Origin: Schistosoma haematobium
Taxonomy: Eukaryota > Platyhelminthes > Trematoda > Strigeidida > Schistosomatidae
Assembly: GCF_000699445.3 (NCBI RefSeq)
Contig: NC_067196.1
Span: forward strand, 496,001 to 560,000
Reading direction: 5' to 3'
DNA length: 64,000 nt
The translations under genes and the position numbers were made by a program. The notes under the pieces were generated by a model that saw only the letters and a program-made list of their open reading frames with translations, was not told where the DNA came from and did not search any database. Below, piece by piece: positions 35,886-46,372 of the stretch. Each line of letters starts with the position of its first letter. Positions within the stretch are counted from its first letter, which is position 1.

Positions 35886-36065
35886 CAGAGATGGATAGTG
35901 GCTAGTAGAGGAATCCAGTTTGACGCGTGTTTCATCCTATTTGCAACTCGTTAGTTGGGTATAACATCATCTCCGAATTGATGTTCACTATGGGATTCGA
36001 ACCTTGTATCCACTGTTATCCACTTAGCTCCTGTGTTCTGAAAGCCACATGCTTGTGCAAGGGGA
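35886..36065 (-). mobile_element. Sm-alpha SINE copy
   Basis: Reverse complement shows a B-box-like 'ggttcgaatcccat', then the hammerhead region with GATGAAACACGCGTC, then 'ctagccactatccatctctg'. The first core box reads CTAACGA, so cleavage is unlikely. Confidence 0.7.
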
Positions 36066-36204
36066 ATTTGTTTAAATTCACTTGTCAATATTTCACCTCA
36101 ATCTTCTCGTTGTGGTTAAGGGCTGCAATTCATCAATCTCTTATTAACATATGTGCATCCTATGCGGATTGCATCGATATCACCTTAATTCACAAGCATT
36201 CTGT

Positions 36205-36300
36205 ACATAGATAGTAAGTGACTAGTAATGAAATCCAGGACACTGGTTTCGTCCTATTTAAGACTCATCAACTAGATAGATCTACATTCCTATGTTCATA
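36205..36300 (-). mobile_element. Second Sm-alpha copy, tandem neighbour
   Basis: Reverse complement: TTGATGAGTCTTAAATAGG, CGAAAC, then 'tcctggatttcattactag'. Core is one base from consensus (first C is T). Confidence 0.65.
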
Positions 36301-36630
36301 TATCACTTCACGACTCAAACCAATACCACACAACCACCCAACTAGTAAATCTCTCATCCATAGAAACATTCTAACAAACACTACCTTCTTGTTTCTCTTT
36401 ATTAGATATTTCTTGAAAATGACCTTCACTTTTTTCCATTTCTCTCTCTATTCAAAAATTAAAGAAAGATTTTAAAAGAAAAACATCATGGATCATATTG
36501 ATTGATTTTTCTCTATTTTTTTCTCATTTTTTCTTTATTTTCATTATCGATAAGAAAATTAATATCTACACGTTATACGAAGATAATTGATCCAAATTTG
36601 TTTCTCTTAGAGATAAGCCAAACAATGGGG

Positions 36631-37150
36631 TGTTATATCCCGATGAAGATTAAATTACAGGTAACTTCCGAGGACTATTAATGGACTAATATTCTATAAA
36701 TATTCTTATTGTATAACTATTCAATCATTAGATTATGTATATTTATATTCCCCTTGTTATAAGCTTTATTTTGACTTATACTATATTATTGTACGACTTA
36801 CGGTTCTTAAGCTATACTCAGTCTATTAATTACTGTCCCTCGCGTTCACAGCCACTTTTTGATATATTTGTGTACACATGTTATTTTCTATTTTATGGTA
36901 CGTTGCGGTCTGTCTGATTGATATATAAACCGAGTATGTCTGAAATAAACGATTCGATTCATGTTGCGGAAGCTGGTACTGTGTTTTGGACGCAAACAAA
37001 CGGGCTAGAAGGACCTAGGACCAATAAGGCGCTAGACTGCCCACACTAGTTGAACGTCATTGGTTGGCCGAGTGTGAAGATTCGTATAAGTCGTATTCGG
37101 ATTGGTAGATAATTTGTGTGATAGAAAAGTCAGACGTCAATGTCATAACA
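36631..37150 (+). mobile_element. Solo LTR candidate, 520 bp
   Basis: Starts TGTTAT and ends ATAACA (perfect 6-bp terminal inverted repeats). Contains a TATA box 'gatatataaa' (36920-36929) followed by AATAAA at 36943-36948 and a GC-richer end, the normal order of promoter and poly(A) signal in an LTR. No clear target duplication (flanks gggg and gttt). Confidence 0.6.
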
Positions 37151-37229
37151 GTTTTCATTATTTTTCTTTCTTTTTTGTTTTCTTTCTTTTCCTCAATAGA
37201 TATTCTCCGACGAAGTAGATAATCATTTT

Positions 37230-38573
37230 GGACTCATTTTCAATTGTTGCCCATTGAAAATCAAAAATCATTAGACCACGGTATTGTCTTAGTATGAGAC
37301 TTGTAAGCAGTGAGTATTCATGATGTAATAAAGGATAACTGTATGTCACAATGGGTCTTCAAAATACTTGTCTAACCTCTAGTTTAATTAGCTAATATAA
37401 TCAGAAGGAGGGTTTTGTAAAGATTATAGTGGCATTCAGTATTTATAATCAAATCTCTTGTTCATTTATATGTTAATACTACTTAAATGAATGTGATTTT
37501 CATTGGAGATTTCTGTTTAGGCATAACTATGTTCTTTATTGCACACTGTCAATCAGTGGAATAAGAAACATGCATTCAGTAACGACTAGAACTTCAAATC
37601 TAATGTATAACGAGAACTATACTTTAGCATGTTACATGATTGAAAGAATGTTTAATGGTAGTGAAGGGTAGGAATTAGATGAAGGGGTTTTCATCACGAA
37701 CTGGCATGAACTACAATGCCACAAACTCTATTTAGCCAAATGGATGAATGACTTTTGCGCTGTTATCCAGGATATATTATATCATCACTTTGAGATCAGT
37801 CAAAAAGTCAAAACAGTAGACCTGTGACACGAAGAGATCGAGTATAAATTCCTATGTCAGTTGTTGTGATTGGTTTTATGTCATACTGACATTTGTTAGT
37901 TAGAATCAAAGTAGAATTTCATTTATCCTCTGAAGTGATTGAAAGGTAAATTATGGAAACCATCTACCATTTAACGTTACTGAGTTTTTGAAATCCATTC
38001 TCGTATTTGACCAATTTAACGCACTTATTCAACAACGTGATTTAAGTGGATGATTGTATACGAGGATTAGTGACATATATATATATCTTAATGGCCATCA
38101 GAACCGAAGAACAAACTTGCTTCAGATGTGGAGTCAGCATAAAGCTACTAAACTGTATTCATAGCAATTCATTTATCAAACTATAGATAATCTATTACAT
38201 TTAGCAGAAGGGTTTTTGTACATAATATAGTATTTTCAAAAGTTGAGATGATGAGTCAGTTGAAGCTAGACCACCATGGAAAACCTCGAAGCATTGGATG
38301 GCCGTTTCGTTCTAATGTGGGATTCCTTAGCAGTGCGCATCATCATCATCTTCCAAAGCATCATCATCACTATCTTTACACCATGCATTCTCTGTCTAAA
38401 CTCTCTTCTTTTCGAACATTCTTAGCCTTCTGCCACTAGGCATTTCACATTTGATTGATGATACATACTACTTATATCTGTCAACATCAGTACCATACAC
38501 CACATAAGTAATTATATGAATGGTTATACAGCTAAATCTGTAGGATTCATAAAATGGGAATACACCAAAAAGA
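37230..38573 (-). repeat. Right arm of the 1.35-kb inverted repeat
   Basis: See left arm at 29,297. Its outer end (38,573) touches the next short element, suggesting that element or its target marks the border. Confidence 0.85.
38248..38350 (-). mobile_element. SINE fragment inside the right arm
   Basis: Reverse complement: 'gcgcactgctaaggaatccc' and 'gaacgaaacggcc'. The core box is CTAAGGA (G5 to A). Stem I (gcactg) is intact. Confidence 0.7.
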
Positions 38574-38760
38574 ACTGAGCTATCCGAGACAGTGGTAACG
38601 TCTCTGACTGTGAAGCTGCGTGACACGAGATCGGATCCGCCAGGGAGCACCAGTTCCCTTAAGATTACAGGTACACCTTGCTGACGAGTGCCAAGTAGCA
38701 CGAAACCCGGGTCCTGGGTTTCCTGTTGACTTCCTCCAACCACCATCTAAGATGTAAATA
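38574..38760 (+). mobile_element. Short tRNA-headed retroelement with complete hammerhead
   Basis: Starts with a tRNA-like head 'ccgagacagtggtaacgtc' (A-box region, 38584-38602) and 'gagatcggatccgcc' (B-box-like, 38627-38641), a short linker, then a hammerhead at 38675-38720 and a C/T-rich end 'cttcctccaaccaccatc'. About 180 bp. Distinct from both Sm-alpha and the other SINE family in sequence but identical in plan. Only one copy in the window. Confidence 0.6.
38675..38720 (+). ncRNA. Hammerhead ribozyme, core intact
   Basis: CTGACGA (38681-38687), stem II gtgc/gcac (38688-38691 with 38698-38701) with loop caagta, GAAA (38702-38705), stem III accc/gggt, C17 at 38713. Stem I pairs 38675-38680 with 38714-38719 with one U-U mismatch and one G-U pair. 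Predicted cut between 38713 and 38714. Stem III is a perfect palindrome without loop, so folding as a dimer is likely. Confidence 0.7.
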
Positions 38761-39764
38761 AATGTTTGTTATATCGTTGGACTACTTTCAATTTCCAAAG
38801 TAGTTTGAAGGTATGTATGCATTTCACAAAGTTATCCCGATAGTAGTACGGAAAATTTAAACCACTGAACTGAACAAGACTTTGTGTATTATGAAAACAT
38901 TTATAAGAAAATAAGATATGTATCGTTGAATCACTTTCCTGTAACGATGTTGTCCTAAAAGAACTTTACTATAAGACAAGTATTTAAAACGGTCAATAAA
39001 TTTATTCACACAAATAATTCAAATCACTTGTCACTGTCGGGTATTCTAGTCTCATGGATTGTTATTCCGAATTTCATCAGGTTTCATTCACACGGTTGAT
39101 CAGTTCAACTTATAAAAGTGTCTTATATCCGAAAACATATTTCTATACGGAATATTGGTTTGAAGTAGTTTCAACTCATAGTCCGCTAACCGATTGATTT
39201 GATAGTTTGAGTAAATTTCTAGAATATTAAGGTAAGTGATTGATCGTTCAGCATGTACAGTAATCAATGTTAACAGACATATTGTTAGCAAAGATGGATT
39301 GGACTAGCAGGAAAAGATAGAAAGGGAGAGAGTAGAGGTTGTAAATATGAATTTCACCATGCATACGTGCGATCATTTTAACCAGGTTAAAATTAAATTA
39401 AATCATTTTAAGTATTCTAAACAATCAGAATCGTGTCGTGATTCATTTGTGGAGGAATTGCATTCTACATTAGATTTACATAATGTATACTTCAATAATC
39501 CAATCACACAATGAAGAGCATGTAAATGTGTATTGAAATGGTTGATAAGTAAGTAAAGACGAATCACAAACCGACGTAAGGCTCCTTCAATAAATGAAGT
39601 TTCACACAGAGCTTTGTTGTCAAAAATGTACTAGTCTATAAACAAAACAAAAAAACAATCTGAAAAGTTTCGTTTCATCATCGAAACATTTGGTTTTAAA
39701 GAATCTCTGGAAATGTTTGCCGTTTACATTGCATCTTGATGAACAAAATCTTCTCTAGAAAATC
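38761..39764. other. No gene recognised
   Basis: AT-rich, only short frames; not similar to other parts of the window as far as I can see. Confidence 0.4.
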
Positions 39765-40032
39765 TCCAAGTTTCAGCTCCGTACAGTAGAATTGCCTTGA
39801 CGTTCCTATTGAAGATTCTTACTTTGATAGTGGTTGAAAGTTGTTTTGAGTTCTATATGTTCTTCAATTGTAGGAATGCGATCCTTGTTTTGCCAATCCT
39901 CGCCTTCACATCAGCATCTGAACCTCCTTGTTCATAGATGGTGCTTCCTAGGTATGTGAAGGATTCAACATCTTCCAGAATTTCGCTGATTCCCAGTACT
40001 GCCAAGTTGTATCTCCTCATTTCCGTCGCTAT
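39765..40032 (-). mobile_element. Internally deleted RTE element
   Basis: On the minus strand the endonuclease start (MRRYNLAVLGISE) is fused directly to the late part of the polyprotein (ILEDVESFTYLG), with the roughly 2-kb middle missing, followed by VKARIGK and LLYGAETW. The joint lies at about 39,990. Confidence 0.65.
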
Positions 40033-42855
40033 TTGAATTAAAAGTATTGGACTGTCATTTCATCCAAGTATGCAACTAGTCAATAGTGAGCAATCATCTT
40101 CCTGACAATGATCACCGATAGCAATAAAAGACAACTATATAATACCAATTGAGTGAATTTAAGAATATTAATCACTGAAAATAAAGTTTATGATCATAAA
40201 ATCGACTCTTGTTGAAGTCTTAGTTGTTCATGTCGTTAAGTGTTTCACACCACTACGAAACATCTATTCAACACCTAATACTTGTTAATGTTTATTTAAC
40301 TGAATGTCACTCAATGATGTCAGCTAATGATAAACTTCCTTCAAATATGCAACTTGATTATGATTTTCAAGTATTTCCGAAGAACACGTTCTGTCTTTGA
40401 ACAAGTTGATACTCCCATTGCTATTCAACTTTCACTTAGAAATTCAATTCTCATTACCAAATCTCGTATCTTCATTTACAGTCGTTTATAAAGACCACAG
40501 AATCCGTTTCATTAGTAAAATTGTTTCATAAGTAAATCACTAACTAACCACATGTAACAATTTCAACTCGGCTGAATAAGAAAAGAATGAAAAGGGACAG
40601 CATTTAATGGGTTTTAGTGCAACTAGTTCATTGACATACATTGAAACAGTTTCTTCTCTACTTCTATGAAGTGAAAGGATGATCTCCTCTCTCAAATATT
40701 TTGCTTATTTTTCTTCGTTCTTATTTTTCCTCATTCTATACTTGATCTCTTCCTTCTATCCCACTGTGATCTTTTCTTGAAGTAAGGGAATTTACAGATT
40801 GTTCATTTTCATATTCTGCATTGTACATTGTGAACATAGAGTGTTGGTTGAAAGGTATATGGATTACTAATGCCTATGTAATTTATGAATTATTCATTGA
40901 ATCTCCTTCCAAACAGACAAACAAGTGTCTGATTGTATAAATGAGTTTCAATTGATGTATCCATTGGAGCCATGTATCTGGAGTTCACAAAATAGTTCTA
41001 ATATTGAATTGTTCATTAATTGACATGAACTAATGATCATGGTTTAGTGTAATCCAATTCAAATTATTCCCATGATGACTTGTTGAAAGTGAATTTCAAT
41101 TGGTTACTGTTGTCGATCACCATTTAAGCTCCATACACACATAGAGGTAAAGAGTCTGAAACTTTGTTCAACAACTGTGTTTCCGTATATCCTTCCATTA
41201 TTGATATGCAAGACTATTGACAGTAATGTGAATTAACGAAAGGATACTAAGTATAATTGCATTTATAAACGGTTATGTCTTGAATAATGGACAGAAAAGA
41301 AAATCAACAAACACATCTGATCTTTTGTGAAGCTATTCAGCTAGATGAGTTCACATTCTACTGTTAAAGTCTTCAGTACACTTGAACTTAATGTATAATC
41401 CACTAGACTGATGAGACACAATGTCAATTAGCTTTATGTTTATTCGGTTCTCATGTTAGCGTTGTTCATATTGAGGTTGTAGGTGGTTTGTGTTGGTGAT
41501 TGTCTTTTGATGCCTTAACTTCAACAGACATTATTCATCTTTTAAAGTATTACGATTTATAAAATGAATAGATCATCATCCTAGATGAAGAAAGATTCGT
41601 TACCCTCTAAAATGAACAACTTTCTCTTTTATTTTCATGAAAATTGAGAAATTGATAATCTAAGCCATTCACTGATTGACCATCAGTATTCCAGTTCATA
41701 CATCGAATAATCCAAGTTTTGTCGGTGGATTCATGCCAAACTTGATTAATTGTGGTTTATCAGGTTGTTCGATTGTTCCATAAGCATTTCTTCCAATCGA
41801 CTGAACTTCATCAAGTAAAAATATGTCAAAGAGTATTGAAAAATGCTGAACATCCATTCATATTTATCTGCATACATTGTCGAGATCGAAACTACGAAAT
41901 GACGATTTGGTACAGTAGTGGATGCTTTTGGTCCACAATTCTTTATTGACATTTTGAGTTTTTAAAAAGAAGTGGGTTGTGAACGTTGTTGAATTCTAAG
42001 ATTAACATAACAGAGTTAGTTTCTGATGGGAAATTTATTATAATGCCGGAGAGCAGTGGACAACTGTTGAATTCTTGTATTTGGGTTGTCAACAAGGTGC
42101 AAGATCATCGAGACTTGTAATGTTCGTTTATCTTCTTAACTGTTAAGCTGATATTCACTTGCCTATATCAACCACTCCAGCTATTTGTGAAATTATTACG
42201 GCCACACTTGTTGCTAATAGTGAAATTTCCTCACACCCGGAATGGATAAACTCCGATGACCACCGTTGCTTACGTGGAATGCAAATAATACCGCTAGAAG
42301 TCATTCATTGTCGTTATATACAGAGAAATCATGTACGAAGAGAAAAATGATATGCAAATATCATTGTTTTCTTATGACACCCAAATTAGTCGGTCTGTTA
42401 AGTAGAACTTCGAACATTCAAATCATCAAGATGTTTTCTTTCAACAAACTCATACTCCTCTTCATTGCTTGAGATTGCGTATCTCGATAAATGTTTCTTG
42501 ATAAAAATTGATAGTTACGTCAGACAATAATTTAGTTCAAGCGAGAAATGATTAGTAAGTGAATTTGTTTCGGACTCCATTTGAGCCCAGCTTTGAATTC
42601 ACATGAGATCAAATTCATAAACCTCGAGTATTTCATGAGCATGATACTGTTCAGTTGTGGGTCCAGATGTTGGCGAAATCACCAACCTCATCAAACATCA
42701 TCGACGAATAATTGTATCAGTTCCTGAGTTTTCCAGTTCATTCTTGGTCGGATTTATTCAGCTGATATCATCTTTGTCAATTAACATTTTCACTATTCAA
42801 TTCATTCTTATTGCCCTGTACTGTTTATCGATTTGTCACTGAGAATCAGCTTACA
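40033..42855. other. Long stretch without a supported gene
   Basis: A minus-strand frame near 41,850-41,690 (LLDEVQSIGRNAYG, then PPTKLGLFDV and stop) and a 63-codon plus frame at 42159-42350 look peptide-like, but neither has clear splice borders or a known family. A 43-codon plus frame at about 40,365-40,497 is similar in quality. I leave all three unassigned. Confidence 0.3.
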
Positions 42856-43065
42856 CTATGTGAATGTAAATACGTTTGATTTGTGCCTGTCGGGATTGCT
42901 CGTGCCTCTGGCTGCTTGCGGAATATATTAACCCCGTTTCGAACTTGGACTTCTTTCTGTGGTTAACGCCCATGGAACGCATTAGAATAGCTAACTTATT
43001 GGTTTTTGGTCACAGAGTCTTTGTTCCGTTCGCAGACTAGATGAAGTGGTAATCGCTTCACACAT
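42856..43065 (+). mobile_element. LTR 3' fragment, same family as the solo LTR at 17.4 kb
   Basis: 'tacgtttgatttgtgcctg', 'gcggaatatatt', 'ggacttcttt' and 'ttggtcacagagt' follow the order of the right half of 17,406-17,822. The left half is absent. Confidence 0.6.
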
Positions 43066-43769
43066 TTTATTTTTGACTGATTCTTAGAAAATCACAAATA
43101 TTCACAAAACTTTCACTGAATTAGTTGCCTTAGTAAACGTATATGGAATTTATTAGTACTGAAAATATATTTTGTATTGATTTGATATTTGTGAGTATTC
43201 CATTTGATGAGATCTATTTGATCTTTAGAAGTTTACTTACATCTCCTAATTACTGACGAATAAAGCTCCCATTTAATGATTCGTATTTATTTATTACAAT
43301 GACACATAACTGAAATATTTCACGCATGATAAATAGGCATAGAATTGATGATTGTATGATTATTAATTTGTAGATAATTCACCAATCTATGAGATTACGG
43401 CGTATAGTTCCGTGTTAGAAATATACTTTCTTCTAATTTTATGGTAGTTGTGATCATGACACAAAAGACTTTTATCAATCGATTATTTAAAATAAAAACG
43501 TTGTTATGGCAACAAATTTTCGGTATAAACGAAAAATATTTGTTGTCAAACATTTTTATTAAGTTTTACAGTTCAAAATGTAAATTCATAATTAACGCAA
43601 TTAGACAAGTTCAAGGCAAATAAAGAAGTAGGAAATAATACTAAATGCGTTTTTAGATCATTTAAAATTATAAAAAGGTATAAATAGGTAAGTATGTGTA
43701 ATATGGGATGAGAGGAATAATTTTAATTCAGAACAGGCAACATCTATAATAAATTCGACTTATGTCATT
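43066..43769. other. No gene recognised
   Basis: Very AT-rich; one 60-codon frame (43441-43623) of low-complexity basic composition, not supported. Confidence 0.4.
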
Positions 43770-43890
43770 ATGTTATTTGACTAACGCGATTAAAGTCGAC
43801 GATGTTATACGAGAATAGGCGGCGTATATATTTCAACGACAATCATCATTACGATCTACATGGAGTCAGATCTACGGTTATGTATTTTTC
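43770..43890 (+). repeat. Dispersed repeat R2
   Basis: 'cgattaaagtcgacgatg' with 'atctacatggagtcagatc' has an inverted match at 58,980-59,095, and its first half recurs in both arms of the inverted repeat (29,815-29,875 and 37,990-38,060). Confidence 0.6.
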
Positions 43891-44004
43891 AATAGGATAG
43901 AATACAATTTTCTATATATATACAACTTTATATTACCGGAAAACTATTCATTATAAGCTTTATTTAGTACTTCACTTGGTATTATTTTACTGGAATCATC
44001 CCAT

Positions 44005-44130
44005 TGATGTTTTAGAACTGAAATTGATCAGTCTCTTATTGGCATATATGAATACTGTGAGTCCCAAACAGGACGAAACACACGTTCTGCATTCCACTGC
44101 TAGCCACTATCCATCTTTGTTTATTTAATA
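44005..44130 (+). mobile_element. Sm-alpha SINE 3' part
   Basis: 'gtgagtcccaaacaggac', 'gaaacacacgttctg', 'ccactgctagccac'. One base is lost in the first core box (CTGTGAG). The 60 bases in front ('ttgatcagtctcttattgg') recur inverted at 45,525-45,600. Confidence 0.65.
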
Positions 44131-44345
44131 CTGAATATACATGTATGTATATATATAACTTACATTCTATAGTAAGCTTGAAATGGATCGAACAAGGCAA
44201 TTCAGATTACATCATAAAGACAGGGTCTTATGTACAATAATAAATCAGATGAGAGAACATAATCATCTTCCTAAAACTAGGGAAGAGTAATCGAACAATG
44301 CAAACAAGAGTCAATGAACATGCGCCTAGATGACTTCGAAATCAA

Positions 44346-44660
44346 TGTCGTAACCTTCAATTTACCTTGGTAACCCTTAAGTCATTCTATGGCCTAGGAT
44401 AACGCGACAATTTCTTATTCTTTCTCTCTCCCCTCTTTGTTATTTTGCTTGAAATTCCATTGAATTGACCTTTATTAGTTTTCATATAAAAATGCCTTGA
44501 CAAGTTTATGTGTGTGACCAGATTGTTCGAAATGTATAGCGCATAAACATCACCAATGTTTTCAGATCAACTCCGTCTTCTTATTGTTCTATCTAAATCA
44601 TATAAATGAAGATCAATTAGTATTTCATAAAATGAAACTTGTGGCGGTTCTGGCATTCGG
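44346..44660 (+). mobile_element. Penelope-like element 3' fragment
   Basis: 'accttcaatttaccttgg' to 'aatgaagatcaattag' matches, inverted, 52,990-53,310, where it follows a recognisable GIY-YIG coding end. So this is the 3' untranslated part of the same element. Confidence 0.6.
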
Positions 44661-44879
44661 ATAAACTTTGTTCCGGCGTAAACATTTCCAATATATTTTA
44701 GGATATCTATCATTCCGCATACAATCATTAATAAATTCGTTTTCATTGTTATCATCATTGACCTATAAACTACCTTGATTGGTTTAATTCATTTCGTATA
44801 TGCATATAAATACATTACTGTATATTAGAGTAAAGCCTGATGAGGATCTAATCGAAAACAATATTGTTCGCTTATATCT

Positions 44880-45143
44880 ATGTTGTTCTAAATTTATAAT
44901 ATGGGAATATTTCAAATTTTACTTGTATTCACCTAACACACTTTTCATGCACATCATTCATCTGATTATTACATTGTTTACAGCTAGACACCTCACAGTG
45001 CATTTGGAAGAGTTTGAAATACGACATCAAAAAGACAAGAAATCTTTTGGTGCGATAATAAAGAAATTCAAATTTTCTAAATAAAATTACAAACTTAGGT
45101 CCCTTTACATCAAATAAGTTCTGGGTATCTAAGGTCCCCAACA
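44880..45143 (-). mobile_element. LTR fragment
   Basis: Minus strand starts TGTTGGGGACCTTAGATACC, then FVILFRKFEF-coding DNA shared with 54,350-54,430 ('ttgtaattttatttagaaa', 'cgcaccaaaag'). The 3' end is not defined. Confidence 0.5.
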
Positions 45144-45299
45144 TATAAATACTTTACTACTGAATAGAGGTGAGTAATTGATCGTTGATTGTGACTGTGA
45201 GCTGTGTGTTGATTTGGTATTGTATTTGTGTTGAAATAATGCATAGTGATGTATGGGTGTGTGTATGTGGATGTTGAGTGGATCTACTCCAACTACATA

Positions 45300-45440
45300 T
45301 CACTCTGATTGAAGCTAGACTGCCATACAAAACCATGAAAGCACTGGATGGCCATTTCGCCCTATTGTGGAACTCCTCAGCAGTGAACATCCACGATCCT
45401 GCTCCCTCCTTCGTCGCGAGATTCGAACCCAGGAACTATC
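45300..45440 (-). mobile_element. tRNA-headed SINE, 3' part with well-kept hammerhead
   Basis: Contains the best-paired hammerhead of this family in the window (45341-45386) and ends toward 'gattcgaacccagg' (reverse B box) at about 45,420. After that, the sequence switches to an Sm-alpha 3' end. Confidence 0.7.
45341..45386 (-). ncRNA. Hammerhead ribozyme of the 'GGCTCAGTGG' SINE family
   Basis: Minus strand: CTGAGGA (45380-45374), stem II gttc/gggc with two G-U pairs, GAAA (45358-45355), stem III atgg/ccat, C17 at 45347, stem I five pairs (cactg with cagtg). Stem III is ATGGCCAT where the family has ACGGCCGT: two changes that keep pairing. Confidence 0.65.
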
Positions 45441-45510
45441 AGTAATGACAAATAGAAGGAAGGCACATGCTCAATTCCACTGCTAGTCACTATCCATCTT
45501 TGCTTATTAT
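45440..45510 (+). mobile_element. Sm-alpha 3' end fused to the SINE
   Basis: 'attccactgctagtcacta' and 'tccatctttgctta' is the Sm-alpha end, joined at about 45,445 to the other SINE family in opposite orientation. Confidence 0.55.
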
Positions 45511-45847
45511 GCTAATAAATTAATGTAATATTGAAGCAATACGCACAGTATGCACATATGCCAATAAGAAACTGATCAATTGCAGTTCTAAACATCAATA
45601 TGAAGATTCAAGTAAAGAATACTAATTGAATTCGATTTTCTATTCCTTTTGCTGAAATATTTACACCAAAGGGATTTTTTATAATTTCATTACGCAATTT
45701 GCATATTCATAGATGCAAATCATAAAAGGTTGACTCTACTTAAAACTGTTCAAATAGATAAACAGTTGATTTCAGGTGTGATCTTCATTCTTCACAGGTT
45801 TTTTACATGATCACTTTTTAGTACATACAGAGCTGTTGTGAAAAACG

Positions 45848-46095
45848 CAATGATTGAGATGATGAATCGATTGATGTTAGATGACCTTTGAAAACCTGGA
45901 AGCACTGGACGGCCGTTTCGTCCTATTGTGGGACTCCTCAGCATTGTGAATTCACGATCTCACTCGTGAGATTCAAATCCAGGGCTTTCGATCTCGCGTG
46001 AGAACTCTTATCCTCTAGACCACTGAGCCGGCTGGCATCCCATGGTGTTAATGTCTAACTTCAACCAATCCGCAAAATCGCGCGACCATCTTCCA
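45848..46095 (-). mobile_element. Near-complete tRNA-headed SINE with hammerhead
   Basis: Reverse complement runs from the A-box region 'gccggctcagtggtctaga' (46036-46018) through a B-box-like region near 45,970 to the hammerhead (45946-45901) and the 3' end 'tctaacatcaatcgattca'. About 245 bp. A short 'atcatctcaatca' tail ends it. The tRNA-like head and lack of coding capacity define a SINE. Confidence 0.75.
45901..45946 (-). ncRNA. Hammerhead ribozyme, core intact
   Basis: CTGAGGA (45941-45935), stem II gtcc/ggac with loop cacaata, GAAA (45919-45916), stem III ACGGCCGT, C17 at 45908. Stem I has four of six pairs. Confidence 0.65.
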
Positions 46096-46372
46096 TTGTA
46101 CTGTGGTAGATACATGTCTCTACCCGATACGAATTGAACTCCAATGGTTACAGCTTCTCGCTAGAACTCCGAGAATTCCCTTAACGAAGCTAGTCACTGA
46201 GAGGAACACGGTTTCATCATACAGAAAGAATACGGAATGGTCACTTTATCTTAGGTCATGGATGGACTGAAGGATTATCAGTGTCGGTCTGCTTGAATAT
46301 CTGGGCTACCTGTTTCTGCCATCTGATTATTTCAACAAGTTATCTGTTTTTTATTTGTTTTAATTTATAATT
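46096..46372 (+). other. Possible 5' untranslated region of the LINE
   Basis: Less AT-rich than its surroundings and directly upstream of the open frame. No frame of its own. Confidence 0.35.

Noticed and set aside
41690..41952. Minus-strand peptide-like frames (LLDEVQSIGRNAYG)
   Set aside because: Two frames overlap, no clean acceptor or donor, no family recognised.
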